A stretch of DNA of 11,759 nt from an uncultured Collinsella sp. (GCA_900546105.1 URBP01000068.1:1-11759); one strand, 5' to 3'; positions 1 through 7,639 are shown, numbered from the stretch's first letter. Translations and numbers: made by a program. The notes: generated from the sequence alone by a model not told the origin.

Positions 1-203
1 AAATCACGCAGGTTGGTGACTTTTACCTGTAGCTCTTCCATAAGCTCGCGGCGCACGGCGTCTTCGGGTGTCTCGCCGCGCAGAAGTTTGCCGCCCGGGA
101 ACTCCCATAGTCCCTGCATGTTGCCGTAGCCGCGCTGCACGGCAAGCAGCTCGTCAGATCCTTCCTTGCGAATGATCCCAGCGGCAACATGAACAGTCTT
201 CAA
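1..203 (-). CDS. MutT-like Nudix hydrolase, N-terminal 67 residues (runs off the window)
   Basis: The protein reads from a TTG start (reverse complement of 201-203) and is cut by the window edge after about 67 codons. A strong GAGGAAGG ribosome binding site sits 7 bases upstream of the TTG, and an in-frame stop a few codons further up leaves no ATG or GTG alternative. The start MKTVHVAAG, the WEFPGGK motif (residues 33-39) and the Nudix box G38-x5-E44-x7-R52-E53-L-x-E56-E57 are those of MutT-type pyrophosphohydrolases. The glycine near the end of the box is replaced by glutamine (Q59). The metal-binding glutamates E53, E56 and E57 are intact, so activity is expected. Likely substrates are oxidised dNTPs (8-oxo-dGTP) or CTP-type nucleotides; the fragment cannot decide between them. 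It is transcribed away from the ABC exporter. Confidence 0.85.
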   Translation of the reverse strand, partial: MKTVHVAAGIIRKEGSDELLAVQRGYGNMQGLWEFPGGKLLRGETPEDAVRRELMEELQVKVTNLRD

Positions 204-242
204 CAGGAGCCCTTCCTCAACATCAAAACGTTCCCTGCACTA

Positions 243-322
243 CCTTACACAACGGTAAGGCAAGCGTAAGCCATATCGATGGTAGCCGACTCGGCTCCTT
301 GCGACTATAGATGCCGTAGACT
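243..322 (+). promoter_or_regulatory. Candidate promoter and operator of the ABC exporter genes
   Basis: CCTTAC (243-248) and GTAAGG (255-260) form a 6-bp inverted repeat with a 6-base gap, and another GTAAG follows at 266-270, exactly 11 bases (one helical turn) after the GTAAG at 255. Turn-spaced repeats of this kind are typical of OmpR-family response regulators, which commonly control BceAB-type exporters. A TATAGA box at 306-311 could be the -10, with a poor -35 as expected for an activated promoter. The operator role is an inference; no cognate regulator gene is in the window. Confidence 0.35.
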
Positions 323-343
323 AATCGCAAGAAAGGACTCGGT

Positions 344-1129
344 ATGCAAACCACGCAAACGGCGACCCCGGTACTGGAGGTCGCGCATCTCGAAAAGGTA
401 TATGGAGCACTGGGCAACGTGACCCGCGCGCTCAACGATGTCAGCTTTACCGTCAACCGCGGCGAATTCGTCGGCATCATGGGCGCCTCGGGCTCGGGCA
501 AGTCGACGCTGCTCAACTGCGTGTCGACCATCGATAGCGCCACGAGCGGCACCATTCGCATCAACGGCCAGGATGTGACGCGCATGAAGCAGGCCAAGCT
601 TTCGCAGTTCCGCCGCGAGGAGCTGGGCTTTATCTTCCAGGACTCCAACTTGCTCGATACGCTCACGGCGCGCGAGAACATCGCCCTGCCGCTCACCATC
701 GCCCGCACAAACTCGGCAGAGATCTCGACCCGCGTGCAGGATGTAGCCGCGCGTCTGTCTATCAGTCAGGTGCTCGACAAGTATCCCTACCAGATGTCCG
801 GCGGTCAGCAACAGCGCGTTGCCGCGGCTCGCGCACTCGTCACCGACCCAACTATGATCATGGCCGACGAGCCCACCGGCGCCCTCGATTCCAAGAGCGC
901 CCGCCTGCTGCTCGAGAGCCTGGAGGCGCTCAATCGCCGTCTGCGCGCCACCGTGCTCATGGTCACGCACGACAGCTTTGCCGCCAGCTACACGAGCCGT
1001 GTGCTGTTTATCCGCGACGGCAAGATTTTCACCGAGCTGCGCCGCGGCGACACCGACCGCCGAGAGTTCTTCGACCGCATTATGGAGGTCGTTGCCATGA
1101 TGGGCGGTGAGGGCTCCGATGCTCTGTAA
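344..1129 (+). CDS. ABC transporter ATP-binding protein, BceA/MacB-type exporter
   Basis: A 261-residue cytoplasmic ATPase that should power the FtsX-type permease encoded directly downstream. All nucleotide-binding motifs are present: Walker A GASGSGKST (47-55), Q-loop Q99, signature MSGGQQQ (151-157), Walker B ending MADEPTG (173-179, catalytic E176), D-loop GALD (179-182) and H-loop H209. The QQQRVA signature region and the DSNLLDTLT segment after the Q-loop are typical of the LolD/MacB/BceA clade (antimicrobial-peptide or lipid-linked export) rather than importers. AAAGGA (332-337) lies 6 bases before the ATG. The stop codon lies inside the start of the permease gene, so translation is probably coupled. 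The substrate cannot be told from sequence; peptide-antibiotic resistance or sensing is the usual role of the family. Confidence 0.93.
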   Translation: MQTTQTATPVLEVAHLEKVYGALGNVTRALNDVSFTVNRGEFVGIMGASGSGKSTLLNCVSTIDSATSGTIRINGQDVTRMKQAKLSQFRREELGFIFQDSNLLDTLTARENIALPLTIARTNSAEISTRVQDVAARLSISQVLDKYPYQMSGGQQQRVAAARALVTDPTMIMADEPTGALDSKSARLLLESLEALNRRLRATVLMVTHDSFAASYTSRVLFIRDGKIFTELRRGDTDRREFFDRIMEVVAMMGGEGSDAL

Positions 1130-3368
1130 ACTCGCTTGGGGCAACGTCCGTCGCGCCGGCCGCGATTACCTTGTCTACTTGCTGACGCTCACCCTGGGTG
1201 TCACGGTCTTCTATGCCTTCAATACCGTCTCGATGCAGGTCGACATTGCCGGCATCAAGGAGGAGGGACTGTCCGAGCTCATGGGCACCATGCTCGGTTA
1301 CCTTACTTACTTTTTGGCTGGCGTCATGGCCTTTTTGATGGTGTATGCCAATAACTTCATCATGAAACGCCGTAAGAAGGAGTTTGGCCTGTACCAGGTG
1401 CTTGGCATGGGGCGCGGGCGCGTCGCCACGATCATGGCGCTCGAGACCGTGATCGTTTCGGTCGGCGCCTTTGTCGCCGCCATTGTGCTGGGCGTGGGGC
1501 TCTCCCAGCTCATGACGTTCTTTACGGCTTCGCTCTTTAAGACGCAGATCGCCGATTTTCACTTCTTTTTCTCGGTGCATGCGTTCAACCTGACCCTTGC
1601 CTGCATGCTCGTAATGTTTGTGCTCACGCTACTGCTGAACCTGCGCGCCGTGCGTCGTACCAAACTCATCGAGCTTATGGGTGCCGAGCGTCGCAACGAG
1701 AGCATCAAGACACGCAACCCCTGGATCGCGATTGCCATCTTTACCGTGGGCGTGCTACTTGTGGGCGTGGCCTATTACCGTCTGCTGCGTGATGGGTTCC
1801 CGCTAACCGAGACGGGCGACAAGCTGGACGGGGCCATGAGCCAGTTTGGCATTACGACCGCTATGGTTACGGTGGGCACCTTTGCCCTGTTCTGGGGACT
1901 CTCGGGCATGCTCATCAAGCTGCTGCAGAGCTTGCGCGGCGTGTATTGGCGCGGCCTCAATATGTTTACCGTGCGTCAGCTTTCGGCCAAGGTCAATACG
2001 GTGTGCTTTTCGATGGGCGTCATCGCGATGATTCTGTTCCTTGCCATTACCTCGGTGACGTGCGGTATGTCGATTGCCAACGTGATGAACGAGAATCTGG
2101 AGCGCCATAACCCTGTTGACGTGTCTCAGACGTATGTCTATTACACGCCCGAAACGCTCGACTACTACAAGGAGTATGTCAATCCGTCTGAGGCCGATCG
2201 CATGGTGCTGGCCGATGCAACGGTCGATTTGTACGCTGCATGGCATGGCGATCGTAAAGATCCCGATAACGTTGCAGACGGTATTAAGGGCAAGTCGGCG
2301 GACAACAACGACGAGACCGGCAAGAAGGTCAATATCGCCGATGTTGCCGGTGAGCATGTGCAGATCGATTCGTATCTGAGTTATCCGCTTGGCGGCTCGG
2401 GCCCCTCGGTGGTGGCGGGTGAGATGTGCAAGGCCATGGGCGAAAAGCTTCTCAAGGCGCTCGAGGGAAGCAACGCCGATGCGATGGGTCTGTATGTGAC
2501 GCCGGCGAGCCAGTACAACAAGCTGCGCCAGATGATGGGCGAGGAGCCGGTGAGCATTGGCCGCGACCAGTACGTGCTTACGTGTGATATGGGCGGTGAG
2601 CTGGGCGACCTGTACACCAAGTATATGGCTGGCGGCCATACCCTCACCTTGGACGGGCATGAGCTCAAGCCCGCAACCGATAACGCAACCGATAAGTCGG
2701 ACGAGGACACGGCGGCCATCGCCAACTCGGCGATGGGCAGCAATCCCGGTACCGTGGTCGTAGCCGATGAGCTGCTGTCCCAGCTTAATCTGCAGCCGTA
2801 TTCCAGTAATCTGCTCGTTAATTACAAACAGGGTATGGATACGACCGAGGCAGACGAGAGCATTAAATACACCTTGCTCGATAATCTGCTCGTTGACGGC
2901 AAGGAGCCGGGGTCGTGGGGAGTCTTCATCACGCGTTCCGAGATGTACACGCAAGCAGCGCAGATGAACGGCATGATTAGCTATCTAGCCATCTATATTG
3001 GCTTTGTACTGGTCGTTGCATGTGCGGCAATTCTGTCGATCCAGCACCTCTCCAATGTGGCCGACGGAAGCCGCAGCTATCGCGTGCTGGCGCAGATCGG
3101 CTGTGACGACCGCCAGATTCGCCATTCGGTGATGGCGCAGCAAGCGGTGTTCTTCCTGTTCCCGCTGACAGTGGGTCTGGCGCACTCCTTTGTGGCGCTC
3201 AAGGTGATCATCGAGCTGGTGAGCACGTTTGGCAACATGAGCATCGGCGGCACGGTGGGCCTCACATGTGCGATTTTCCTGGCAGCCTATGGCGGCTATT
3301 TCCTGGTGACCTACCTCATGAGCACCGGCATGGTGCGAGCCGCCATCGCCACCCGCTACAGCGAGTAG
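1119..3368 (+). CDS. FtsX-like ABC permease, BceB-type, ten membrane segments
   Basis: A 749-residue membrane protein partnering the upstream ATPase. The ATG at 1119 is chosen because GTGAGGG (1107-1113) is a good ribosome binding site 5 bases before it and the protein then begins MLCKLAWGNVRR, the usual start of this family. A GTG at 1107 would add four residues but has no site of its own. Hydrophobic segments lie near 18-37, 57-77, 106-134, 155-175, 202-221, 243-265, 295-320, then 619-641, 672-697 and 709-733. The roughly 300-residue hydrophilic stretch between segments 7 and 8 is the extracellular sensor-like domain that defines BceB-type permeases. The KRRKKEFGLYQVLGMGRGR cytoplasmic region (83-101) is the FtsX coupling segment. 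BceAB systems normally work with a BceRS two-component pair; none is visible here. Confidence 0.9.
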   Translation: MLCKLAWGNVRRAGRDYLVYLLTLTLGVTVFYAFNTVSMQVDIAGIKEEGLSELMGTMLGYLTYFLAGVMAFLMVYANNFIMKRRKKEFGLYQVLGMGRGRVATIMALETVIVSVGAFVAAIVLGVGLSQLMTFFTASLFKTQIADFHFFFSVHAFNLTLACMLVMFVLTLLLNLRAVRRTKLIELMGAERRNESIKTRNPWIAIAIFTVGVLLVGVAYYRLLRDGFPLTETGDKLDGAMSQFGITTAMVTVGTFALFWGLSGMLIKLLQSLRGVYWRGLNMFTVRQLSAKVNTVCFSMGVIAMILFLAITSVTCGMSIANVMNENLERHNPVDVSQTYVYYTPETLDYYKEYVNPSEADRMVLADATVDLYAAWHGDRKDPDNVADGIKGKSADNNDETGKKVNIADVAGEHVQIDSYLSYPLGGSGPSVVAGEMCKAMGEKLLKALEGSNADAMGLYVTPASQYNKLRQMMGEEPVSIGRDQYVLTCDMGGELGDLYTKYMAGGHTLTLDGHELKPATDNATDKSDEDTAAIANSAMGSNPGTVVVADELLSQLNLQPYSSNLLVNYKQGMDTTEADESIKYTLLDNLLVDGKEPGSWGVFITRSEMYTQAAQMNGMISYLAIYIGFVLVVACAAILSIQHLSNVADGSRSYRVLAQIGCDDRQIRHSVMAQQAVFFLFPLTVGLAHSFVALKVIIELVSTFGNMSIGGTVGLTCAIFLAAYGGYFLVTYLMSTGMVRAAIATRYSE

Positions 3369-3403
3369 CAAGCGGGCAAAACCGTCGCAAAACCAACGCA
3401 AAC

Positions 3404-3447
3404 AACCGCCGCGGAGGGAGTCGGCCCCCTTCCGCGGCGGTTTTTTT
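3404..3447 (+). terminator. Rho-independent terminator of the ABC exporter operon
   Basis: The arms CCGCCGCGGA (3406-3415) and TCCGCGGCGG (3431-3440) pair perfectly over 10 bases, with further GGG/CCC pairing inside, and are followed at once by seven T (3441-3447). It lies 36 bases after the permease stop codon. Confidence 0.93.
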
Positions 3448-3464
3448 GTCTATCGGATGCCTCT

Positions 3465-3643
3465 CAGATGCAAGTGAGTAGACTTTTTTGGATCTGTCGA
3501 GCACACCACGACAAGTGCTCAATAAAACCGCAGGTCAGCGCTGTGGCGATTCGGGGTGTGCTCGGCCTCCTGCAAAAAGTCTACTCACTTGGTTTTGGCT
3601 GCTAGAAGACCGCCGTGAGGGAAGGCAACTTCCTCGCGGCGGT
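3465..3643. repeat. Dispersed hairpin-forming element, copy 1
   Basis: An 18-bp perfect inverted repeat, CAAGTGAGTAGACTTTTT (3471-3488) and its complement (3574-3591), bounds a 121-bp unit. Inside it CGAGCACACC (3498-3507) pairs with GGTGTGCTCG (3555-3564). The same 121-bp layout recurs at 11601-11721, including the identical core ATAAAACCGCAGGTCAG (3522-3538). Similarity starts at 3465 (CAGATG) and continues past the right repeat into CTGCTAGAAGACCGCCG and a GC-rich hairpin (3609-3643), whose copy-2 counterpart is cut by the window end. It encodes no transposase. Candidates are a MITE/REP-like element or a small structured RNA. Together with the terminator before it and the repeat overlapping the aguR stop after it, this accounts for the 3369-3696 gap. 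Confidence 0.85.
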
Positions 3644-3661
3644 TGGCGTTCGCCCAGATAA

Positions 3662-3698
3662 AACCTGCCAAAATAAACCTGTCTCTTTTTGGTAGGTT
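3662..3698 (-). terminator. Inverted repeat at the 3' end of aguR, possible weak terminator
   Basis: AACCTGCCAAAA (3662-3673) and TTTTGGTAGGTT (3687-3698) are complementary over 12 bases apart from one G-T pair, and the right arm covers the aguR stop codon. Read on the minus strand the stem ends in AAA/TTT pairs but lacks a clean T tract, so termination is plausible rather than certain. Confidence 0.4.
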
Positions 3699-4662
3699 AT
3701 CGCTTCCAAAAGTGGAGGATCAACGTCGTGCGGTTTTGCTGCTCGGTTTTGACCAGGATGTTGTGGATGTGGGTCTTGACGGTGCCCACGGCAAGGAATA
3801 GCTCGTCAGCGATCTCTTGGTTCGATTTGCCCAGCACAACCAGACGCATAACTTCGGTCTCACGGTTGGAGAGCTTGTAGGCGTTGCGATAGAAGGGCAT
3901 CTGCTCTTCGATGTGTCGATCAAGATCGCTGACGTTCTTTTCCTCGGGCGCCTCCTGCATGCGGATTGAAAGCACGTGGTAGGAGTGGATGATCAGCAGA
4001 ATCGCAAAGTAGCAGGCAAAGACGTTTTCGCTAAAGTTGCGCTCGGACAGATATAGTTGCAGCCAAGAGGGCGCCAGACTCATGGGGACAATCAGAATGT
4101 TGTAGAAATCCTCGGCGACGATGCATCCGACCAGAATAGCGCCGATAATCAGGTGCTTTCGTTGGTTGTTAACGCGTGCCTTCAGCTCGACTTGTGTGCT
4201 CTTGCGTGCCGTCCAAAAGATATAGAGCCCCACAAATACAAGGAATGCCTGACGCATCGTGTAGTAGAGCCATTGATGCATGGGGCCGTAGGGGACAGCG
4301 ACAATGATCAGCAGCTCGCTCAGGAAGAACGTTGCGACGGGAATAACAAACTGCTTTTTAGAATGCTTATCGAGCAGGTCCATGGCAATCAGCCAAATAA
4401 AAGCCTGTGAAGCGGTCGCCACAAGGGTCCGCATTACAGGCATGGTAATTGAGTAATAGTCACTGGCCGGAAAACTCTGGTTTTGCAACGTGTATTCAAA
4501 AAAGAAGATCTCGGTCATCTCGATGGCATAGCAAATAAAAACGCCGCTGCCATAGATAAAGAATCGGCGACGGGACGAGGCATAGGCGGCAAGCGAAAGC
4601 ACTGCCGTCACAATACAGATCACGAGTATCGCTAGGGTATAGAAGAACATCAGAGTGTTCAT
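3697..4662 (-). CDS. aguR: AguR-like membrane-bound LuxR-family one-component regulator
   Basis: A 321-residue protein with an N-terminal membrane domain and a C-terminal LuxR helix-turn-helix. Hydrophobic segments lie near residues 5-27, 34-56, 77-95, 105-124, 133-150, 170-192 and 214-233, giving about seven. The DNA-binding domain spans 262-319 (LSNRETEVMRLVVLGKSNQE, then GTVKTHIHNILVK as recognition helix, 293-305). There is no receiver or kinase domain, so the membrane part should sense the signal itself. This architecture, and divergent transcription from ptcA-aguD-aguA, match AguR of lactic acid bacteria, a transmembrane activator responding to agmatine. The expected job is therefore activation of the neighbouring operon. 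The ribosome binding site is weak (GGTGA close to the ATG). Identification rests on architecture plus context; many other LuxR proteins of this shape exist in coriobacteria. Confidence 0.82.
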   Translation of the reverse strand: MNTLMFFYTLAILVICIVTAVLSLAAYASSRRRFFIYGSGVFICYAIEMTEIFFFEYTLQNQSFPASDYYSITMPVMRTLVATASQAFIWLIAMDLLDKHSKKQFVIPVATFFLSELLIIVAVPYGPMHQWLYYTMRQAFLVFVGLYIFWTARKSTQVELKARVNNQRKHLIIGAILVGCIVAEDFYNILIVPMSLAPSWLQLYLSERNFSENVFACYFAILLIIHSYHVLSIRMQEAPEEKNVSDLDRHIEEQMPFYRNAYKLSNRETEVMRLVVLGKSNQEIADELFLAVGTVKTHIHNILVKTEQQNRTTLILHFWKR

Positions 4663-4701
4663 CTGTCACCGTCCCATCTCATTTAATCTATGGCAAAGCC
4701 C

Positions 4702-4731
4702 TGTATGCCTTGTGGGGTATAGACGTCTCAA
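4702..4731 (-). promoter_or_regulatory. Candidate aguR promoter with an overlapping palindrome
   Basis: On the minus strand TTGAGA (complement of 4726-4731) and CATACA (complement of 4702-4707) are separated by 18 bases and would start transcription about 30 bases before the aguR ATG. The perfect palindrome AGACGTCT (4721-4728) overlaps the -35, a position suited to repression or autoregulation. Judged by eye only. Confidence 0.35.
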
Positions 4732-4779
4732 CCCTTCGTTTCATTGCGGATTAGGCGCCGAGATACAGCATAGCCGTAT

Positions 4780-4869
4780 ACCGTTCGCGGTTCTAGATAG
4801 TAAACCCCCTGCAATCCCGCTACCTGCGGGTTTATATTGGTTTAGAGGGGGTGTAACTCCGTGAACGGT
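4780..4869. promoter_or_regulatory. Nested inverted repeats in the aguR-ptcA intergenic region; candidate AguR operator and ptcA promoter
   Basis: Three arm pairs are nested. ACCGTTCGCGG (4780-4790) pairs with CCGTGAACGGT (4859-4869), 11 bases with one G-T. ACCCCCT (4804-4810) pairs with AGGGGGT (4846-4852). CCCGC (4816-4820) pairs with GCGGG (4826-4830) around TACCT. A TATATT box (4833-4838) lacking a good -35 sits between the arms, and a second candidate -10, TAAACT (4883-4888), follows. Weak promoters embedded in symmetric DNA fit an activator-dependent start for ptcA-aguD-aguA. The same symmetry could instead fold as RNA. This and the aguR promoter are the main content of the 330-base gap. 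Confidence 0.45.
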
Positions 4870-4930
4870 CTTTAATCCCGAATAAACTAGGTAAAAATTG
4901 CATACGGGTGAATGATGGTCTTGTCAACAC

Positions 4931-4953
4931 GAGGCGTGATGTTCGAGCGCCTC
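4931..4953 (+). other. Hairpin in the ptcA leader
   Basis: GAGGCG (4931-4936) and CGCCTC (4948-4953) form a 6-bp stem with an 11-base loop about 40 bases before the ptcA start. No T tract follows, so it is not a terminator. It could stabilise the leader RNA or bind a regulator. Confidence 0.4.
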
Positions 4954-4992
4954 ATAGTAATAGTCGGCACGACCGGCGGAAAGGAAATCGAC

Positions 4993-6066
4993 ATGGCACT
5001 GCCTAAGGATTTCATCGACACCAACGACTTCACCAAAGAGCAGATCCTGGCTATCGAGGATCTTGGCCTGGCAATGAAGAAGGCCATCAAGGTTGACGGT
5101 TATTATCCGCACCTGCTCCGCAACAAGAGCCTTGGCATGATCTTCCAGCAGGTCTCCACCCGCACTCGTCTTTCCTTCGAGACCGCTATGACCGACCTCG
5201 GCGGCCATGCTCAGTTCTATGGCCCTGGCACCATCCAGCTCGGCGGTCACGAGTCCCTGGGCGACACCGCTCGCGTTATGGGCTCGCTGCTCGACATCAT
5301 GATGGCTCGCGTTGACCGTCACAAGGACGTCGTCGGCCTCGCCGAGGGCTCCGCTGTGCCCGTCATCAACGGCATGTCCGAGTTCAACCATCCCACGCAG
5401 GAGATGGGCGACCTCATGACCATGCTCGAGAACCTCCCCGAGGGCAAGAAGATCGAGGACTGCACCCTGGCCTTCATCGGCGACGCCACCCAGGTCTGCG
5501 TCTCCCTCATGTTCATCGCCTCCAAGGTCGGCATGAAGTTCGTCCAGTTTGGACCTAAGGGCCACCAGATCCCCGACGGCGGCCTGCACGTTGGCACCGT
5601 CGAGGAGCGCGCCGAGTTCGGCAAGCAGATGATGGCCATCGCCGAGGAGAACTGCAAGGTCTCCGGCGGCTCTGTCGTCATCTCCGACGACATCGAGTGC
5701 ATCAAGGGCGCCGACTTCATCTACACCGACGTGTGGTATGGCCTGTACGACGAGGAGGTCTCGGGCGAGAACTACATGGACGTGTTCTATCCCAAGTATC
5801 AGGTCACCATGGACATGATGAACTTCGCCGGCCCCAACTCCAAGTTCATGCACTGCCTGCCGGCCACCCGCAACGAGGAGGTCGTCGACGAGGTCATGGA
5901 CGATCCCGAGCGCTCCCTGTGCTGGGTCGAGGCCGAGAACCGCAAGCACTCCATCCGTGCTCTCCTTGCCGCCCTGGGCAAGCGCACCCCGCTCAACGAC
6001 GAGGGTGTCGAGTACTCCGCCAAGGCTGAGCTCCACGCCGCTCTCGAGGCTCTCGAGCAGCTCTAA
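4993..6066 (+). CDS. ptcA: Putrescine carbamoyltransferase
   Basis: A 357-residue cytoplasmic transcarbamylase, also called aguB. In the AgDI pathway it phosphorolyses N-carbamoylputrescine to putrescine and carbamoyl phosphate. The carbamoyl-phosphate site is intact: STRTR (55-59), HPTQ (133-136) and HCLP (287-290). The segment DVWYGLY (246-252) is the mark of putrescine transcarbamylases, where ornithine enzymes carry an SMG-type loop. The long C-terminal helical tail (about 335-357) also fits this enzyme. AAGGA (4981-4985) lies 7 bases before the chosen ATG; an upstream in-frame ATG at 4912 would add 27 residues not expected in the family and lacks a suitable site. Codons are strongly biased towards AAG, AAC, ATC and GCC, indicating high expression. 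It is first in the ptcA-aguD-aguA order. Confidence 0.93.
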   Translation: MALPKDFIDTNDFTKEQILAIEDLGLAMKKAIKVDGYYPHLLRNKSLGMIFQQVSTRTRLSFETAMTDLGGHAQFYGPGTIQLGGHESLGDTARVMGSLLDIMMARVDRHKDVVGLAEGSAVPVINGMSEFNHPTQEMGDLMTMLENLPEGKKIEDCTLAFIGDATQVCVSLMFIASKVGMKFVQFGPKGHQIPDGGLHVGTVEERAEFGKQMMAIAEENCKVSGGSVVISDDIECIKGADFIYTDVWYGLYDEEVSGENYMDVFYPKYQVTMDMMNFAGPNSKFMHCLPATRNEEVVDEVMDDPERSLCWVEAENRKHSIRALLAALGKRTPLNDEGVEYSAKAELHAALEALEQL

Positions 6067-6092
6067 GCCTCAAGGCTTCTAAAAGCACGTTT

Positions 6093-6168
6093 GCGGGCGG
6101 CGGATGCTCGTCTCCTGTCGCCCGCTCACCGAGGCCCAAGCAATTGCCTTAATACCTTAGGGCCTCGG
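6093..6168 (+). other. Two hairpins between ptcA and aguD
   Basis: GCGGGCG (6093-6099) pairs with CGCCCGC (6119-6125), extended by four more pairs including G-T. CCGAGGCCC (6129-6137) pairs perfectly with GGGCCTCGG (6160-6168) around a 22-base loop. Neither is followed by T residues, so read-through into aguD is expected. Likely roles are mRNA end protection or differential stability within the operon. Confidence 0.6.
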
Positions 6169-6199
6169 ATCTGTCCAAGACTGAGCGAAGGAGCTCATC

Positions 6200-7639
6200 A
6201 TGAGCGACGGAAAGAAAAAGCTTTCCTTCTTGACGGTCATTTCGACCATCATCTGCGTCGTCTTCGTTTGCGAGGCCGCCGCTCCTGCTGCCGCCATTGG
6301 CAACCAGCAGTTCTTCTGGTGGATCTTCCTGATCCTGACCTTCCTGCTTCCCTACGGCATGGTTGTCGCCGAGCTCGGTACCACCTATGACGGCGAGGGC
6401 GGCATTTACGACTGGGTACGCGATGGCCTGGGCGACAAATGGGGCGCCCGCATCTCGTACTACTACTGGGTCAACTACCCGCTGTGGATCGCCTCGCTGG
6501 CTACCATGTTCCCCGACATTTTGGGCATGGTCTTTGGCATCGAGTTCAACTTGATCGCCAAGATGGGTATCGATCTTGCCTTTGTGTGGATCGTCTACCT
6601 CATGGGCCGCTCCAAGGCGGCCGACTCCGAGTGGGTCCTTAACGGTGGCGCCATCATCAAGGTCGCCGTCGCCGTTATCGTTGGCGCTTTGGGCATTTGG
6701 TATGCCATGGAGAACGGTTTTGCGAACGACATGTCCGCTGCCACCTTCCTGCCCGAGCTCACCAACACCAACGCTCTCGGCTACCTGTCGATCATCATCT
6801 TTAACTTCATGGGCTTCGAGGTCATCTGCACCATGACCGACGACATGGCCGATCCCGCTCGCGATATCCCCAAGGCTATTATCGTCGGTGGCCTGTCCAT
6901 CGCCGTGATCTATCTGTTCGCTGGCTTTGGCATCGGCGCTGCTGTGCCGGCCGATTCCATCGACCCCGACTACGGCATGATCGTCGCAGTCCAGACCATG
7001 GTGGGCGACTCCATGATCTTTAAGGTCATCTGCATCGCCTTCCTGATCACCCTGTTCGCCAACATGGCCGCTTGGTCCTTCGGCGTTAACTCCGTTGCTC
7101 GCTACGCTGCCGAGCACGGCAACATGCCCAAGGTCTTCGCCTCGATGATCTCGGATGACGACATGCCCAACGGCGCCAACCTGGTCAACGCTGTCGTTGC
7201 CTCCCTGGTGCTGTGCCTGCAGCTCGTTCCCATCGACGCCATCTCCAACGGTGTCTTCTGGATGCTCTTTGGCACCTCTGTCGTCTTCCTGCTGTTGACC
7301 TACATCCCGATGTTCCCGGCGTTCCTCAACCTTCGTAAGAACGACCCCAACCGTGAGCGCATCTTCACGTTCCCGTTTAAGGGCGCCATGATGAAGGTCA
7401 TGCTGGCCATCCCCTGCATCGAGCTGGTTCTTGCCATCGTTGCCACGCTGATCCCGTTCTCCGCTGCTGAAATTGGCGACAAGGTCCCGATGATCGTTAT
7501 CTTCATCGTGCTCGTGCTCATCGGCGAGGTCGTCCGCGTCGTCAGCGCTAAGGGCCGCGAGACCGAGTACAAGGGTCTGACCCCTGAGCTCGCAGCCCAG
7601 CGTCTCGCTGAGGAGGCCGCCGAGGCCGAGGAGAACTAG
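6200..7639 (+). CDS. aguD: Agmatine/putrescine antiporter (APC family)
   Basis: A 479-residue inner-membrane exchanger with about twelve hydrophobic segments. It is expected to import agmatine in exchange for putrescine. The first segment carries CEAAAPAAAIGNQQFFWW (24-41), the broken-helix substrate region in place of the GSG motif of AdiC-type exchangers, followed by PYGMVVAELGTTYDGEGGIYDW (51-72). Segment 6 has FNFMGFEV with E207, corresponding to the conserved glutamate of AdiC relatives. YIPMFPAF lies near the start of the last quarter. This pattern is that of the AguD group. AAGGAG (6188-6193) lies 6 bases before the ATG. The tail ends in an acidic, alanine-rich stretch (about 460-479). 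Codon bias is as strong as in ptcA. Position between ptcA and aguA supports the substrate assignment. Confidence 0.88.
   Translation: MSDGKKKLSFLTVISTIICVVFVCEAAAPAAAIGNQQFFWWIFLILTFLLPYGMVVAELGTTYDGEGGIYDWVRDGLGDKWGARISYYYWVNYPLWIASLATMFPDILGMVFGIEFNLIAKMGIDLAFVWIVYLMGRSKAADSEWVLNGGAIIKVAVAVIVGALGIWYAMENGFANDMSAATFLPELTNTNALGYLSIIIFNFMGFEVICTMTDDMADPARDIPKAIIVGGLSIAVIYLFAGFGIGAAVPADSIDPDYGMIVAVQTMVGDSMIFKVICIAFLITLFANMAAWSFGVNSVARYAAEHGNMPKVFASMISDDDMPNGANLVNAVVASLVLCLQLVPIDAISNGVFWMLFGTSVVFLLLTYIPMFPAFLNLRKNDPNRERIFTFPFKGAMMKVMLAIPCIELVLAIVATLIPFSAAEIGDKVPMIVIFIVLVLIGEVVRVVSAKGRETEYKGLTPELAAQRLAEEAAEAEEN

Noticed and set aside
3468..3605. An open frame of about 45 codons through copy 1 of the dispersed repeat (MQVSRLFWICRAHH...)
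   Set aside because: In copy 2 the same frame stops after seven codons (TTT TTT GAA shifts to TGA), there is no ribosome binding site, and the structure rather than the frame is conserved.
4912..4992. 27-residue N-terminal extension of ptcA from an upstream ATG
   Set aside because: It runs through a hairpin, lacks a properly spaced ribosome binding site, and the ATG at 4993 has AAGGA at 7 bases and the expected protein start.
4924..6036. Long antisense frame of 370 codons opposite ptcA
   Set aside because: A shadow of the strong codon bias of ptcA; the translation is a low-complexity mix of L, V, D, G and H with no domain, and ptcA carries all catalytic motifs.
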